From Prevotella sp. UBA2725 (GTDB lineage Bacteria > Bacteroidota > Bacteroidia > Bacteroidales > Bacteroidaceae): a stretch of DNA of 64,000 nucleotides. Under the pieces are notes generated by a model. The model was not told the DNA's origin. It did not search any database and saw only the letters and a program-made list of their open reading frames with translations. The translations under genes were made by a program, and so were the position numbers. The first letter of the stretch is position 1, and every line of letters starts with the position of its first letter. Where the stretch lies: NCBI GenBank assembly GCA_002353825.1, contig DEKJ01000063.1, positions 1 to 64,000 on the forward strand, in the 5' to 3' direction. Of the stretch, positions 25,523 through 33,509 are shown one piece after another.

Positions 25523-25548
25523 ATATACTATTATTTTTGTTTGCTTGT

Positions 25549-25971
25549 TTAATTATCCTTGACCATCGTCTTTTGTCTGAATACCCATCCTCGCTGCAGC
25601 GGATAATTGAAGCCAAAGGCCACTGCCAGCGCCACAAGACACTTGACGATGACGAAATAGCTCTTACCTCCTGCAAGCCATGTCAGCAGGTTGGTTCCGC
25701 CGCCATTGAGGAGCATGCTTCCGATCCATACGACGAGATATCTCTCTGCCAAGGCTTTCTTGCCACGTCCTGTCTTAGAAAAGACATAGTGACTGTTGAG
25801 CGTAAAATTGGTCAATCCACCGCAGACCACCCCGATAATATTGGCATAGCCATACGTAAGCAGACCGAGGTATGTCAGCGAAATGGCCAAGCCAAAGTCA
25901 ACACAGCTTGCTGCTGAAGCACTCATTTCTGCCTTGGCGAACGTCCATAGTTCATGTTTGATCTTTCCCAT
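25549..25971 (-). CDS. GtrA family membrane protein
   Basis: 140 residues with four hydrophobic segments. ANIIGVVCGGLTNFTLNSHYVF and the NYPLQRGWVF end are typical of GtrA/DPMS-type small flippase-like proteins. In this cluster it may move a lipid-linked head group across the membrane; that is inference. It sits 26 bases upstream of the phosphatidyltransferase gene. Confidence 0.85.
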   Translation of the reverse strand: MGKIKHELWTFAKAEMSASAASCVDFGLAISLTYLGLLTYGYANIIGVVCGGLTNFTLNSHYVFSKTGRGKKALAERYLVVWIGSMLLNGGGTNLLTWLAGGKSYFVIVKCLVALAVAFGFNYPLQRGWVFRQKTMVKDN

Positions 25972-25977
25972 AGATGT

Positions 25978-26481
25978 TTACCAACAAGACAGAATATATT
26001 TTGCCACAACCATAACCACTAATGCATAGACGCCGCCGAGAATATCATCTCCCATGACCCAGAAAGCACCTTTCATGCGATCAAGCTTCTTGATTCCCAA
26101 TGGTTTAACGATATCGAAGAAGCGGAAGAGCACAAGCGCTGCCAGCGCCCAGCCCCACTCTTTTGGCTGTACGACGATGAGCGGAATCCACACGCCGACC
26201 ATCTCGTCGACAACCACTCGCGACGGGTCCTCGCCCCAGTAAGGCTGCAAGCGCGCTGTAGCCCATGTGCCAAGCAAGGTGAAGAGAAGAATGAGGGCTA
26301 TCGTGAGGAGCATCAGCTCACTGCCTGAAAGCCAGAGGCTCAGCAAGCCCCATATCACTGTAGCCAGCACGCTGCCGGCTGTGCCTGGTCCCCACGGCCA
26401 CAATCCGCTATAGAACCCCGTGCCTATGAGCATAGGGAGAAAGGGAGGACGCTTGTCCGTAAGGTTGCCTTTATCGTTCAT
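25978..26481 (-). CDS. pgpA: phosphatidylglycerophosphatase A family protein
   Basis: The frame extends upstream to 26574, but that part overlaps a REP-like sequence. The ATG at 26481 gives MNDKGNLTDKRPPFLPMLIG (167 aa). Family signatures are GLWPWGPGTAGSVLA, DPSRVVVDEMVGVW and RFFDIVKPLGIKKLD, which hold the acidic metal ligands. PgpA removes phosphate from phosphatidylglycerophosphate. In the inositol lipid cluster the homologue is thought to dephosphorylate phosphatidylinositol phosphate. No myo-inositol phosphate synthase gene precedes it here. Confidence 0.85.
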   Translation of the reverse strand: MNDKGNLTDKRPPFLPMLIGTGFYSGLWPWGPGTAGSVLATVIWGLLSLWLSGSELMLLTIALILLFTLLGTWATARLQPYWGEDPSRVVVDEMVGVWIPLIVVQPKEWGWALAALVLFRFFDIVKPLGIKKLDRMKGAFWVMGDDILGGVYALVVMVVAKYILSCW

Positions 26482-26507
26482 GATTGATATTTTATGATTA
26501 TGCAATG

Positions 26508-26530
26508 GCGGACGGCCACAAGAGCAACAC
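26508..26530. repeat. REP-like fragment
   Basis: aatggcggacggccacaag is one arm of the GGGCGGCC-type palindrome, located just upstream of pgpA and responsible for the false N-terminal extension of that reading frame. Confidence 0.5.
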
Positions 26531-26606
26531 GCCGCTTTCGATTGCAAAATTAATATAAAACTCTTATCTATCAAAGAGTTTTAGAGAGTTTTGCTGAATT
26601 ATTGAG

Positions 26607-26614
26607 TAACTTTG
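26607..26614 (+). promoter_or_regulatory. -7 box upstream of the DUF5686 gene
   Basis: TAACTTTG matches the -7 consensus, but the nearest TTTTG is only 13 bases upstream, so the -33 element is not convincing. Transcription from here would leave a leader of ~115 nt. Confidence 0.35.
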
Positions 26615-26737
26615 TATGCTATTTCATAAGCAATAGAACAAAAAGTATTCAAAATTACCACAGCAGTGTTCCAAAATAGAATTAGGTATATATAGAGGAC
26701 ACGTGGCAAGAGATTGTAAGGACAGGAATAATATTTT

Positions 26738-29290
26738 ATGAACAACAAACGCTTCGTCATGGCACTTCTGATGACTTTCGTATGTTTCATCAGTGCTGTG
26801 GCCCAACAAACAACGGAAAAGATAACCGGACAAATCGTAGACAAAGACGGCTATGCCATACCTTATGCCAGTGTTACTTATCGCGGGCACCATATCGCCG
26901 TGTCGAGCGACATCGAGGGCAAGTTCTCTGTCGATAAGCATCCGGGATGGATTATCACGATTACGAGTGTAGGATTCAAAAGCACAACCGTGAAGGTGGA
27001 TGCTTCGTCCTCAGACCTCGGCAAAATCGTGCTAAAGGACGACACACGCTCGCTCTCTGAGGTCGTCGTCAAGCAGAAACGCGGGCGCTACCGCCGTAAG
27101 GACAACCCTGCCGTGGAGCTCATGCGCAAGGTTATCGCTGCGAAGAAAAAGACAGATCTCGACAACTACCCGTATTATCAGTACGATAAGTATCAGAAGA
27201 TTACACTGGCCTTCAACGACATCACGGACAAGCAGCTTGAGGGTAAGTTCTTTCAGAAGAGAAGTTACCTGCGCGATCAGATAGAGACGTCGCCCTATAA
27301 CAACAAGCGCATCCTCCCCGTGCAGGTCGACGAGACGGTGACGCAGCATGTCTACCGCAAGGACCCGAAGAAAGAGAAGGACATCATCATGGGTCAGCAG
27401 TCGAGCGGTATCGGTCAGGTGCTCTCCACGGGAGAGATCCTCAACACGATGCTGAAAGAGGTGTTCACCGATGTGAACATCTACGACGATTATGTACGAC
27501 TTGTGCAGTACCCCTTCGTCTCTCCTATCGGCAACACGGCCATTTCTTTCTATCATTTCTATATTGAGGACACGACTTATGTCGACAAGGACAAGTGTTA
27601 TCACTTGCAGTTCATTCCCGCCAATCAGCAGGACTTCGGCTTCCGCGGTGAGCTGTGGGTCCTTGCCGACTCCACGCTACATGTGCGCAAGGTGAACCTT
27701 TACATGCCAAAGAAGAGTGACGTCAACTGGATTGACGACATGAAGATTGAACAGGAATATACGAAGCTCGACAACGGTGAGTGGGTGCTCACAAAAGACG
27801 ACATGGCGGCAGAAATTCATGCCAACAAGCTCTTGCAGGATCTGCTTGTCGTAAGAACAACACGACTCTCCAACTATGCTTTCCACGAATTGCCGAAGCA
27901 GCTCTTCGCCGGCAAGGCGAAGGTGAAGCACTATAGCGATGCCTATAACCGCAATGATGCTTTCTGGAACGAATACCGACAAGTGGGACTGACGAAGAGC
28001 GAGTCGTCGATGTCGAACTTTATCAGGGCCATGGAGAACTCCAAAGGATGGAAATATATTATCAAGGCGGTGCAACTGCTTGTGGAGAACTATGTCGAGA
28101 CCACTTCTGATCCGAATAAGAAAAGTAAGTTCGATATCGGACCTGTCAATACATTTATCAGCTCCAACTATGTCGATGGCCTTCGTCTGCGCCTTGCCGG
28201 TCGTACGCTGGCAGCCCTCAACCCGCATCTCTTCTGGAACGGATATGCTGCTTATGGCACGAAGAGCCACCGCTGGTACTACGGCGATGAGTTCACGTGG
28301 TCATTCAACAAGAAACAGCTCAGCCCCTTCGAGTTTCCACAGCGCAACCTCGTCTTCGAGACGTCTCGCGATGTAATGTCACCTTCCGACCTGAACCTGA
28401 TCCACAATAAAGATAATATTTTCATGACGATCCGTTCAAGCTCGCAGAAGGAGATGTTCCTCTACAACCGTCAGCGATTGACATTCAACTATGAGACGGA
28501 GGCGGGATGGCGCTATAATGCCCGCATTCAGACACAAAGCAACGAGACGGCAGGCCAGCTTCATTTTTATAAGGTGAACACGGGTGAGGAGATCCATAAG
28601 ATCCGCCTCACAGATGCTACCGTGGGCATCACCTGGAACCCGGGTGTGACCTACGTCAACACGAAGCGTACACGTCTGCCGGTCAACCTCGACTCACCGG
28701 ATATCAGCCTCTCGCATACCATGGGCTTCAAAGGTGTACTCGGCGGCGACTTCCAGAGCAATATCACAACGCTCGGCATCTATCAGCGTCAGTGGCTCGG
28801 CTCCTTCGGATACATGGATTTCCATGTTATAGGCAAGGCACAGTGGAATAAAGTGCCCTTCCCGCTGCTTATCCAGCCGCCTGTCAACCTCAGTTATATT
28901 GAGACGGAGAACACAGTATCGCTCGTTCACGACTGGGAATTCCTCAACGACCGTCAGGTGTTCTGGAGCTGGAAATGGGATCTCAACGGTAAGATTCTAA
29001 ACCGCATCCCATTCATCAGACGACTCAAATGGAGAGAGTTTGTGGATGTCAAGGGCTTCTGGGGAACTCTCACTGACAAGAACAACCCGACGAAGAACAC
29101 GAATGATGATCTCATTTACCGCTTCCCCGTCGACTCGCATATCATGAGCAATAAGCCTTACTGGGAGGTGGAAGCCGGAATCCACAATATCTTCAAGCTC
29201 ATCAGCATAGGATATGTACGCCGGTTGACCTACAACTATCCGGGCGTGAGCAAGTGGGGCATCAGATTTGACTTCCAAGCATCGTTCTAA
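26738..29290 (+). CDS. outer-membrane protein, carboxypeptidase-like domain plus DUF5686
   Basis: 850 residues with a signal peptide (LLMTFVCFISAVAQ). Residues ~28-105 are a carboxypeptidase-regulatory-like Ig domain (ITGQIVDKDGYAIPYASVTY, SDIEGKFSV). The rest matches the long DUF5686 family and ends in beta-strand-rich sequence finishing WGIRFDFQASF, with the terminal Phe of outer-membrane barrels. The role is unknown. No TonB box or plug is visible, so it is not a SusC-type receptor. Confidence 0.85.
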   Translation: MNNKRFVMALLMTFVCFISAVAQQTTEKITGQIVDKDGYAIPYASVTYRGHHIAVSSDIEGKFSVDKHPGWIITITSVGFKSTTVKVDASSSDLGKIVLKDDTRSLSEVVVKQKRGRYRRKDNPAVELMRKVIAAKKKTDLDNYPYYQYDKYQKITLAFNDITDKQLEGKFFQKRSYLRDQIETSPYNNKRILPVQVDETVTQHVYRKDPKKEKDIIMGQQSSGIGQVLSTGEILNTMLKEVFTDVNIYDDYVRLVQYPFVSPIGNTAISFYHFYIEDTTYVDKDKCYHLQFIPANQQDFGFRGELWVLADSTLHVRKVNLYMPKKSDVNWIDDMKIEQEYTKLDNGEWVLTKDDMAAEIHANKLLQDLLVVRTTRLSNYAFHELPKQLFAGKAKVKHYSDAYNRNDAFWNEYRQVGLTKSESSMSNFIRAMENSKGWKYIIKAVQLLVENYVETTSDPNKKSKFDIGPVNTFISSNYVDGLRLRLAGRTLAALNPHLFWNGYAAYGTKSHRWYYGDEFTWSFNKKQLSPFEFPQRNLVFETSRDVMSPSDLNLIHNKDNIFMTIRSSSQKEMFLYNRQRLTFNYETEAGWRYNARIQTQSNETAGQLHFYKVNTGEEIHKIRLTDATVGITWNPGVTYVNTKRTRLPVNLDSPDISLSHTMGFKGVLGGDFQSNITTLGIYQRQWLGSFGYMDFHVIGKAQWNKVPFPLLIQPPVNLSYIETENTVSLVHDWEFLNDRQVFWSWKWDLNGKILNRIPFIRRLKWREFVDVKGFWGTLTDKNNPTKNTNDDLIYRFPVDSHIMSNKPYWEVEAGIHNIFKLISIGYVRRLTYNYPGVSKWGIRFDFQASF

Positions 29291-29292
29291 TA

Positions 29293-29338
29293 AAAAGCCC
29301 CATCAAGCCTCCCCTTCGGGGAAGCTTGATGGGGCTTT
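29293..29338. terminator. strong bidirectional terminator
   Basis: AAAGCCCCATCAAGC and GCTTGATGGGGCTTT pair perfectly; an inner CCCC-TTCG-GGGG hairpin extends the stem. It lies between the convergent DUF5686 and response-regulator genes and can serve both. Confidence 0.9.
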
Positions 29339-29372
29339 GGCTTGGTGGGGCTTCTTGGTGAGGTTTCTCTTT

Positions 29373-30023
29373 TTATATATAGTATTCTGCTGCATCAATA
29401 AGCCCTGCACGGAAAGCGAACTTCGTGGCTTCGTGGAGGTTGTTGACGCCTAACTTGCGGAAGATGTTCTTACGATGTGTATTGATGGTATGGAAACTGG
29501 AGAAACGCTGCTTGGCTATCTCCTTTGTTGTCATACCGAGCGCAATATCTTTCAGGATTTCCTGCTCTGTCTTCGTCAGCTGCGGGAGTTCTTCTTTATG
29601 CTCAGTTTCATCGCTGGAAGGCGAAAGCAACATCTCTGTGACTTGCTGACAAATGAATCGCTTGCCCTTGGAAGCATAATTAATGGCTTCCTTTATCTCC
29701 GTCAAAGAACAATCTTTGAGCACGATCCCACATTTAGGACAAGTCACGACCATCTCATGAAGGAAATCCTGACTCAGATCTTCACTAAAGAGAATCCACT
29801 GAGCATCAGGGAAGCGCTCACTGATGATGTTCAATTCTGCAGCATCATTGATATCGAAAAGTGTGTAGTCGACAATAATAATAGCCTTGCTGTCAGTTTT
29901 CAACGCCTCCAAGAGCCCTGCCTTGTCCGACAGGCATTTACACTCTGCATCTTTCCGCGCAGAAATGACATAGAGAAGCCCTGCGCGTGTGATATCTTGA
30001 TTGTCAGCAATATAAAATTTCAT
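29373..30023 (-). CDS. NarL/LuxR-type response regulator
   Basis: 216 residues. The receiver domain starts MKFYIADNQDITRAGL and has the phospho-acceptor region IIIVDYTLFD. The C-terminal LuxR helix-turn-helix is clear (LTKTEQEILKDIALGMTTKEI, TINTHRKNIFRKLGV). The acidic pocket is partly changed (ADNQD rather than the usual DD), though a candidate Asp remains. No histidine kinase is adjacent. It starts 4 bases downstream of lemA, so the two are cotranscribed. Confidence 0.88.
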   Translation of the reverse strand: MKFYIADNQDITRAGLLYVISARKDAECKCLSDKAGLLEALKTDSKAIIIVDYTLFDINDAAELNIISERFPDAQWILFSEDLSQDFLHEMVVTCPKCGIVLKDCSLTEIKEAINYASKGKRFICQQVTEMLLSPSSDETEHKEELPQLTKTEQEILKDIALGMTTKEIAKQRFSSFHTINTHRKNIFRKLGVNNLHEATKFAFRAGLIDAAEYYI

Positions 30024-30027
30024 CTCT

Positions 30028-30633
30028 CTAATTAAAGTTCAACTCCGGTGCCTTCTCGGCTCCCGCAGCAGCCTCAAACTTCTCCATGCGGTTGAACCCG
30101 AACATCCCCGCAAAGATGACGTTCGGGAAACGGCGCACCGACTGATTGTAATCCTGCACCGCCGCGTTATACTTCTGACGCGCCTCGTTGATGCGGTTCT
30201 CCGTGCCTTCCAACTGTATCTGCAAACTGTGGAAGTTCTCGTTGGCTTTCAATTCCGGATAGCGCTCTGCCACGACCATGAGTTTGCCTAAAGCCTCAGA
30301 CAGCTGTCCCTGGGCCTGCTCAAACTGTTTCATCTTCTCGGGTGTGAGACTGCCGGCATCGAGCTTGATCTGCCCTACGGAAGCACGTGCCTTGGTCACG
30401 GCCTCAAAAGTCTCCTTCTCATGCTTGGCATAAGCCTGAACCGTCTTGGCGAGGTTAGGAATGAGGTCCGCACGTCGCTGATAGGTTGCCTGAACATCGG
30501 CAAGGGCGGTCGTAGCCGTCTCCTGCTTGTCCACCAGGACGTTGTAACTACGGATTCCGCTACGGAATCCGCTGAAGCAGATGATCACGATGACAACAGC
30601 TATCACCAATAAAATAATGTTACTCTTCTTCAT
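30028..30633 (-). CDS. LemA family protein
   Basis: 201 residues with one N-terminal TM (ILLVIAVVIVIICFSGF), then the helical LemA domain with RADLIPNLAKTVQAYAKHE and YNAAVQDYNQSVRRFPNVIFA. LemA proteins are membrane-anchored with a helical bundle outside; their function is unknown but they often pair with TPM-domain proteins, as here. Confidence 0.93.
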   Translation of the reverse strand: MKKSNIILLVIAVVIVIICFSGFRSGIRSYNVLVDKQETATTALADVQATYQRRADLIPNLAKTVQAYAKHEKETFEAVTKARASVGQIKLDAGSLTPEKMKQFEQAQGQLSEALGKLMVVAERYPELKANENFHSLQIQLEGTENRINEARQKYNAAVQDYNQSVRRFPNVIFAGMFGFNRMEKFEAAAGAEKAPELNFN

Positions 30634-30698
30634 TGCTTATTCTTAAATTATTATGTTTCAAAATTTTGTCCCTAACCATGCATCGTCGTTGGCACTGA

Positions 30699-30768
30699 AA
30701 CTCTTAACTCTTAATTCTTAACTCCTAACTCTTAACTCCTAACTCCTAACTCCTAACTCTTAACTCCT
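30699..30768. repeat. heptamer microsatellite (TAACTCC/TAACTCT)
   Basis: About ten near-perfect 7-8 bp units of the form taactcc or taactct fill the gap after the TPM gene stop. The array resembles 16160-16207 and likewise ends at a minus-strand stop codon. Slippage is likely. Confidence 0.85.
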
Positions 30769-31585
30769 ACCAGCCTCCCCCAGCTCCTCCGCCGCCAAAG
30801 CTGCCACCACCAAAACTACCGCCACTGAAGCCGCCACCCGACGAGCCCCAACCGCCACCACCTCCGAGGAAGAAGGGCGGGAACCAGTCGTCATCATTGC
30901 GACGGCGGCGCCGCTTCGGTTTTGGCTTGGGATGGTACCAGCCCAGTGTGGCAAGCACCCACAGAATCAGCGAAAGGATAGGATGCCAGAGACAAAGCGC
31001 AAGGATAAAAATGCCAAACCAAACGGGGAAGTCATCATCGTCTTCACGCGAGTCTATGTCGTCCCCGTCGACCGTGGCCTTGCCGGTCTTGAACTTACTG
31101 TACAGGGCTTTTACGGTAGAGAGTACGGCGGCATCGAGATTATCCTCCTTCATATTCTTAACGATGCACGCCCGGGCAATGTCATCGCATTCCACATCCG
31201 TGAGATCTCCCTCCAGTCCTTTTCCCGGGGCTATAAAATACCTACGGTCATCTACCGCAAGGACAATCACCAGGCCACGCCGCGTTTTCTTGTCGCCTAC
31301 TCCCTGCTTATTGCCAATATCCTGCGCCATGCGGAAGCAGTCTGCGTCTTTCACATGGTTGACGACGACAAACACCGACTGGATGCCACACTGCGTCTCC
31401 AACCGCCGGAGGTAGACGTCTGCCGTATCTCTGTCGGCTGGGCTCATCAGATCTTCCGGATCGCACACATACCGGTTGCGGTCCTGCAGATGAACCATTG
31501 GGATATCATCTGCCGTCCATTCTTTGGCATGGCCAATGACCACAGCAAAGAAGGCCAGGATAAAAAGCAATAGTTTCTTCATCAT
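30767..31585 (-). CDS. TPM-domain membrane protein with Gly-rich tail
   Basis: 272 residues: signal peptide (LLLFILAFFAVVIGHA), a TPM domain (~35-160, with CDPEDLMSPADRD, RGLVIVLAVDDRRYFIAPGKG), two short membrane segments (IFILALCLWHPILSLILWVL), a basic run, and a tail of GGGGG/GGSFGGG repeats. TPM domains occur in YgcG-type proteins and in photosystem repair phosphatases; here the role is unknown. Its start overlaps the cyclophilin stop as ATGA. The tail may tolerate length variation. Confidence 0.88.
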   Translation of the reverse strand: MMKKLLLFILAFFAVVIGHAKEWTADDIPMVHLQDRNRYVCDPEDLMSPADRDTADVYLRRLETQCGIQSVFVVVNHVKDADCFRMAQDIGNKQGVGDKKTRRGLVIVLAVDDRRYFIAPGKGLEGDLTDVECDDIARACIVKNMKEDNLDAAVLSTVKALYSKFKTGKATVDGDDIDSREDDDDFPVWFGIFILALCLWHPILSLILWVLATLGWYHPKPKPKRRRRRNDDDWFPPFFLGGGGGWGSSGGGFSGGSFGGGSFGGGGAGGGW

Positions 31586-32292
31586 TTAATGACTATCGCC
31601 TTGATGATACGCACGTCTTTCAGCGGGCGGTCGTGATCATCTGTTGCCACAGCATCGATGTCGCCAACCACTGACAAACCCTTGACAACCTCCCCAAAAA
31701 CAGTATATCGTCCGTCAAGCCACGGCGTGCCGCCATGTGACCAGTAGTAATCGCACATCTCCTGTGGGTACTTCACTGTACCGTTGGTCAGAGAATCAAG
31801 TTGATGCTGGAACTTTGCCATAGCTTTCGGACCATAGGGAAAGCCCCAGACGAGATAGAACTGCGAGGCAGACGACGCATGCTTTGGGTTGTCAGCATCC
31901 GGCTCACGCGCAGCAGCCAAGGCACCACGCTTGTGGAAATATTTAGGAAAACAGATTTCTGCAGGGATGCGATAGCCTGGATCATAATCGCCTACCTGTA
32001 CCCCAGGCTTGGCATGACGTGTAGTAGAATCTCCTGTCTGAATCATGAAATCGGAGATGACTCGGTGCCAAAGATTACCATCATAATAACCTGCACGAAC
32101 CAACTTAAGAAAGTTATCACGATGCCTTGGCGTTTCATTATAAAGTTCTACCGTGATGTCCCCCATCGATGTCTTTAACAATACCTGATGGCGGACATCC
32201 GAAGAATCGGTTTTCACAATCAAGGAGTCGACCTGAGCAAGAAGCGCTAAGGGCGACAAAAGGAAACATAGAAAAATAAGTACCTTTCTCAT
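31582..32292 (-). CDS. cyclophilin-type peptidyl-prolyl isomerase, secreted
   Basis: 236 residues with a signal peptide (LIFLCFLLSPLALLAQ). The cyclophilin core shows TSMGDITVELYNETPRHRDNF, LWHRVISDFMIQTGD and FGEVVKGLSVV. A ~35-residue insert (GPKAMAKFQHQLDSLTNG) precedes the last strand, common in Bacteroidetes forms. It would catalyse proline isomerisation in the periplasm. A TAACTTTG box at 32381-32388 on the minus strand may be its -7 element. Confidence 0.92.
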   Translation of the reverse strand: MRKVLIFLCFLLSPLALLAQVDSLIVKTDSSDVRHQVLLKTSMGDITVELYNETPRHRDNFLKLVRAGYYDGNLWHRVISDFMIQTGDSTTRHAKPGVQVGDYDPGYRIPAEICFPKYFHKRGALAAAREPDADNPKHASSASQFYLVWGFPYGPKAMAKFQHQLDSLTNGTVKYPQEMCDYYWSHGGTPWLDGRYTVFGEVVKGLSVVGDIDAVATDDHDRPLKDVRIIKAIVIK

Positions 32293-32307
32293 ATTTCAAT
32301 AAGTATA

Positions 32308-32345
32308 AATGCAGGGGGCGGTCCCCTGTGGCCGCCCGCAATTGA
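32308..32345. repeat. REP palindrome
   Basis: gcagggggcggtcccctgtg followed by gccgcccgc: both halves of the GGGGCGGCC-type palindrome, in the divergent gap between the cyclophilin gene and the gene at 32564. Confidence 0.7.
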
Positions 32346-32480
32346 AGATTCAACAGCCGTTGGCCTAATTGATTCGTTGTCAAAGTTACAAATAATTCTT
32401 AGAAATAATTCAAATACTGCTCATTTTTTCCGAAAAACTATCAAAATTGTGGTTTATAAGCATTTGAAGCAACAAAAAAC

Positions 32481-32511
32481 TTTGCCAATTGTAGAAGTTT
32501 CATTACTTTTG
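32481..32511 (+). promoter_or_regulatory. promoter of the coiled-coil gene
   Basis: TTTG at 32481-32484 and TACTTTTG at 32504-32511 with a 19-base spacer, 52 bases before the ATG at 32564. Confidence 0.75.
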
Positions 32512-32563
32512 CAACAGATAACGAATATCACATCTTAAGATAATAAAAGCGCTTTAATACAAA

Positions 32564-33436
32564 ATGAATAAGAAAGTTCTCATTCCACTCGTAGTGGTCA
32601 TTGTCCTGCTTCTCGCAGGTGTTGGTGTTCTTTATTTCAACCTCCATAAGCAACGCAAGGAAAATGCGGACATGGAGCAGCTTGCTGCACTCGACAAGAA
32701 AGAAATGGAAAACGAATATCAGCAATTCGCCGACCAGTACAGTGAGATGAAGACACAGATCAACAACGACTCCATCGTGGCCCAGCTCACGGCTCAACAG
32801 GAGAAGACCCAGCGTCTGCTCGCCGAGCTCCGCAACACGAAGAGTACGGATGCTAAAGAGATCGCCCGTCTGAGAAGGGAACTTGCTACAGTACGTGCCG
32901 TACTGCGTAGCTATGTCATACAGATTGACTCGCTCAACCGCGCCAACGAGCATCTCACCGCAGAGAACACACGTATTCGTGGTCAGTATGCAGAGGCCAA
33001 CCGCCAAATTGAAGGATTGAACACAGAGCGTGCAAGCCTTTCAGAGAAAGTGGCGATCGCTGCTCAGCTCGATGCGACGGGTATCTCCATGACGGCCCTC
33101 AATAAACGCGGCAAGAGCACAGACAAACTGAAGAAAGCCAAACGCTTCATGGTGAGCTTCACCATCGCCCGCAACGTCACGGCTCAAAGCGGCATGAAGA
33201 CCGTTTATATCCGTGTCACGACTCCTACAGGTGCACTGCTCGGTGGTGCCGGAAGCTTCAACTACGAGAACCGCTCGCTGGCTTGCTCCGCTAAGCGTTC
33301 GCTGGAATATACGGGTAAGGAGACTCCGATGAGCCTCTACCTCGATATCGATCAGTCGCTTGAAGGCGGCACGTTCAACGTCAGCATCTTCGCCGACGGC
33401 AACATGATCGGTAGCCGAAGCTTCTCGTTCCAATAG
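32564..33436 (+). CDS. membrane-anchored coiled-coil protein, unknown function
   Basis: 290 residues: an N-terminal TM (VLIPLVVVIVLLLAGVGVLYF), a long coiled coil (~25-165, rich in Glu, Gln and Arg heptads), and a C-terminal domain (~185-290) of beta character (FMVSFTIARNVTAQSGMKTVY, GTFNVSIFADGNMIGSRSFSF). The layout suggests a periplasm-facing envelope protein. I do not recognise the family by name. It has its own promoter and is followed by a REP element and the efflux operon. Confidence 0.8.
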   Translation: MNKKVLIPLVVVIVLLLAGVGVLYFNLHKQRKENADMEQLAALDKKEMENEYQQFADQYSEMKTQINNDSIVAQLTAQQEKTQRLLAELRNTKSTDAKEIARLRRELATVRAVLRSYVIQIDSLNRANEHLTAENTRIRGQYAEANRQIEGLNTERASLSEKVAIAAQLDATGISMTALNKRGKSTDKLKKAKRFMVSFTIARNVTAQSGMKTVYIRVTTPTGALLGGAGSFNYENRSLACSAKRSLEYTGKETPMSLYLDIDQSLEGGTFNVSIFADGNMIGSRSFSFQ

Positions 33437-33454
33437 GATAATAATCATTCCCAT

Positions 33455-33485
33455 GTGCAGGGGCGGCCCTTGTGGCCGTCCGCAA
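33455..33485. repeat. REP palindrome
   Basis: gtgcaggggcggcccttgtg followed by gccgtccgc, just before the TolC-like gene. It is responsible for a false upstream extension of that frame. Confidence 0.7.
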
Positions 33486-33509
33486 AAACATAGAGATAAC
33501 ATAAGAAAT

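Noticed and set aside
26738..29290. SusC-type TonB-dependent receptor
   Set aside because: The carboxypeptidase-like domain is shared, but no plug domain or SusD partner is present; DUF5686 fits better.
32528..33007. 159-codon minus-strand frame opposite the coiled-coil gene
   Set aside because: It is the reverse-strand shadow of a charged coiled coil, a common source of long spurious frames.
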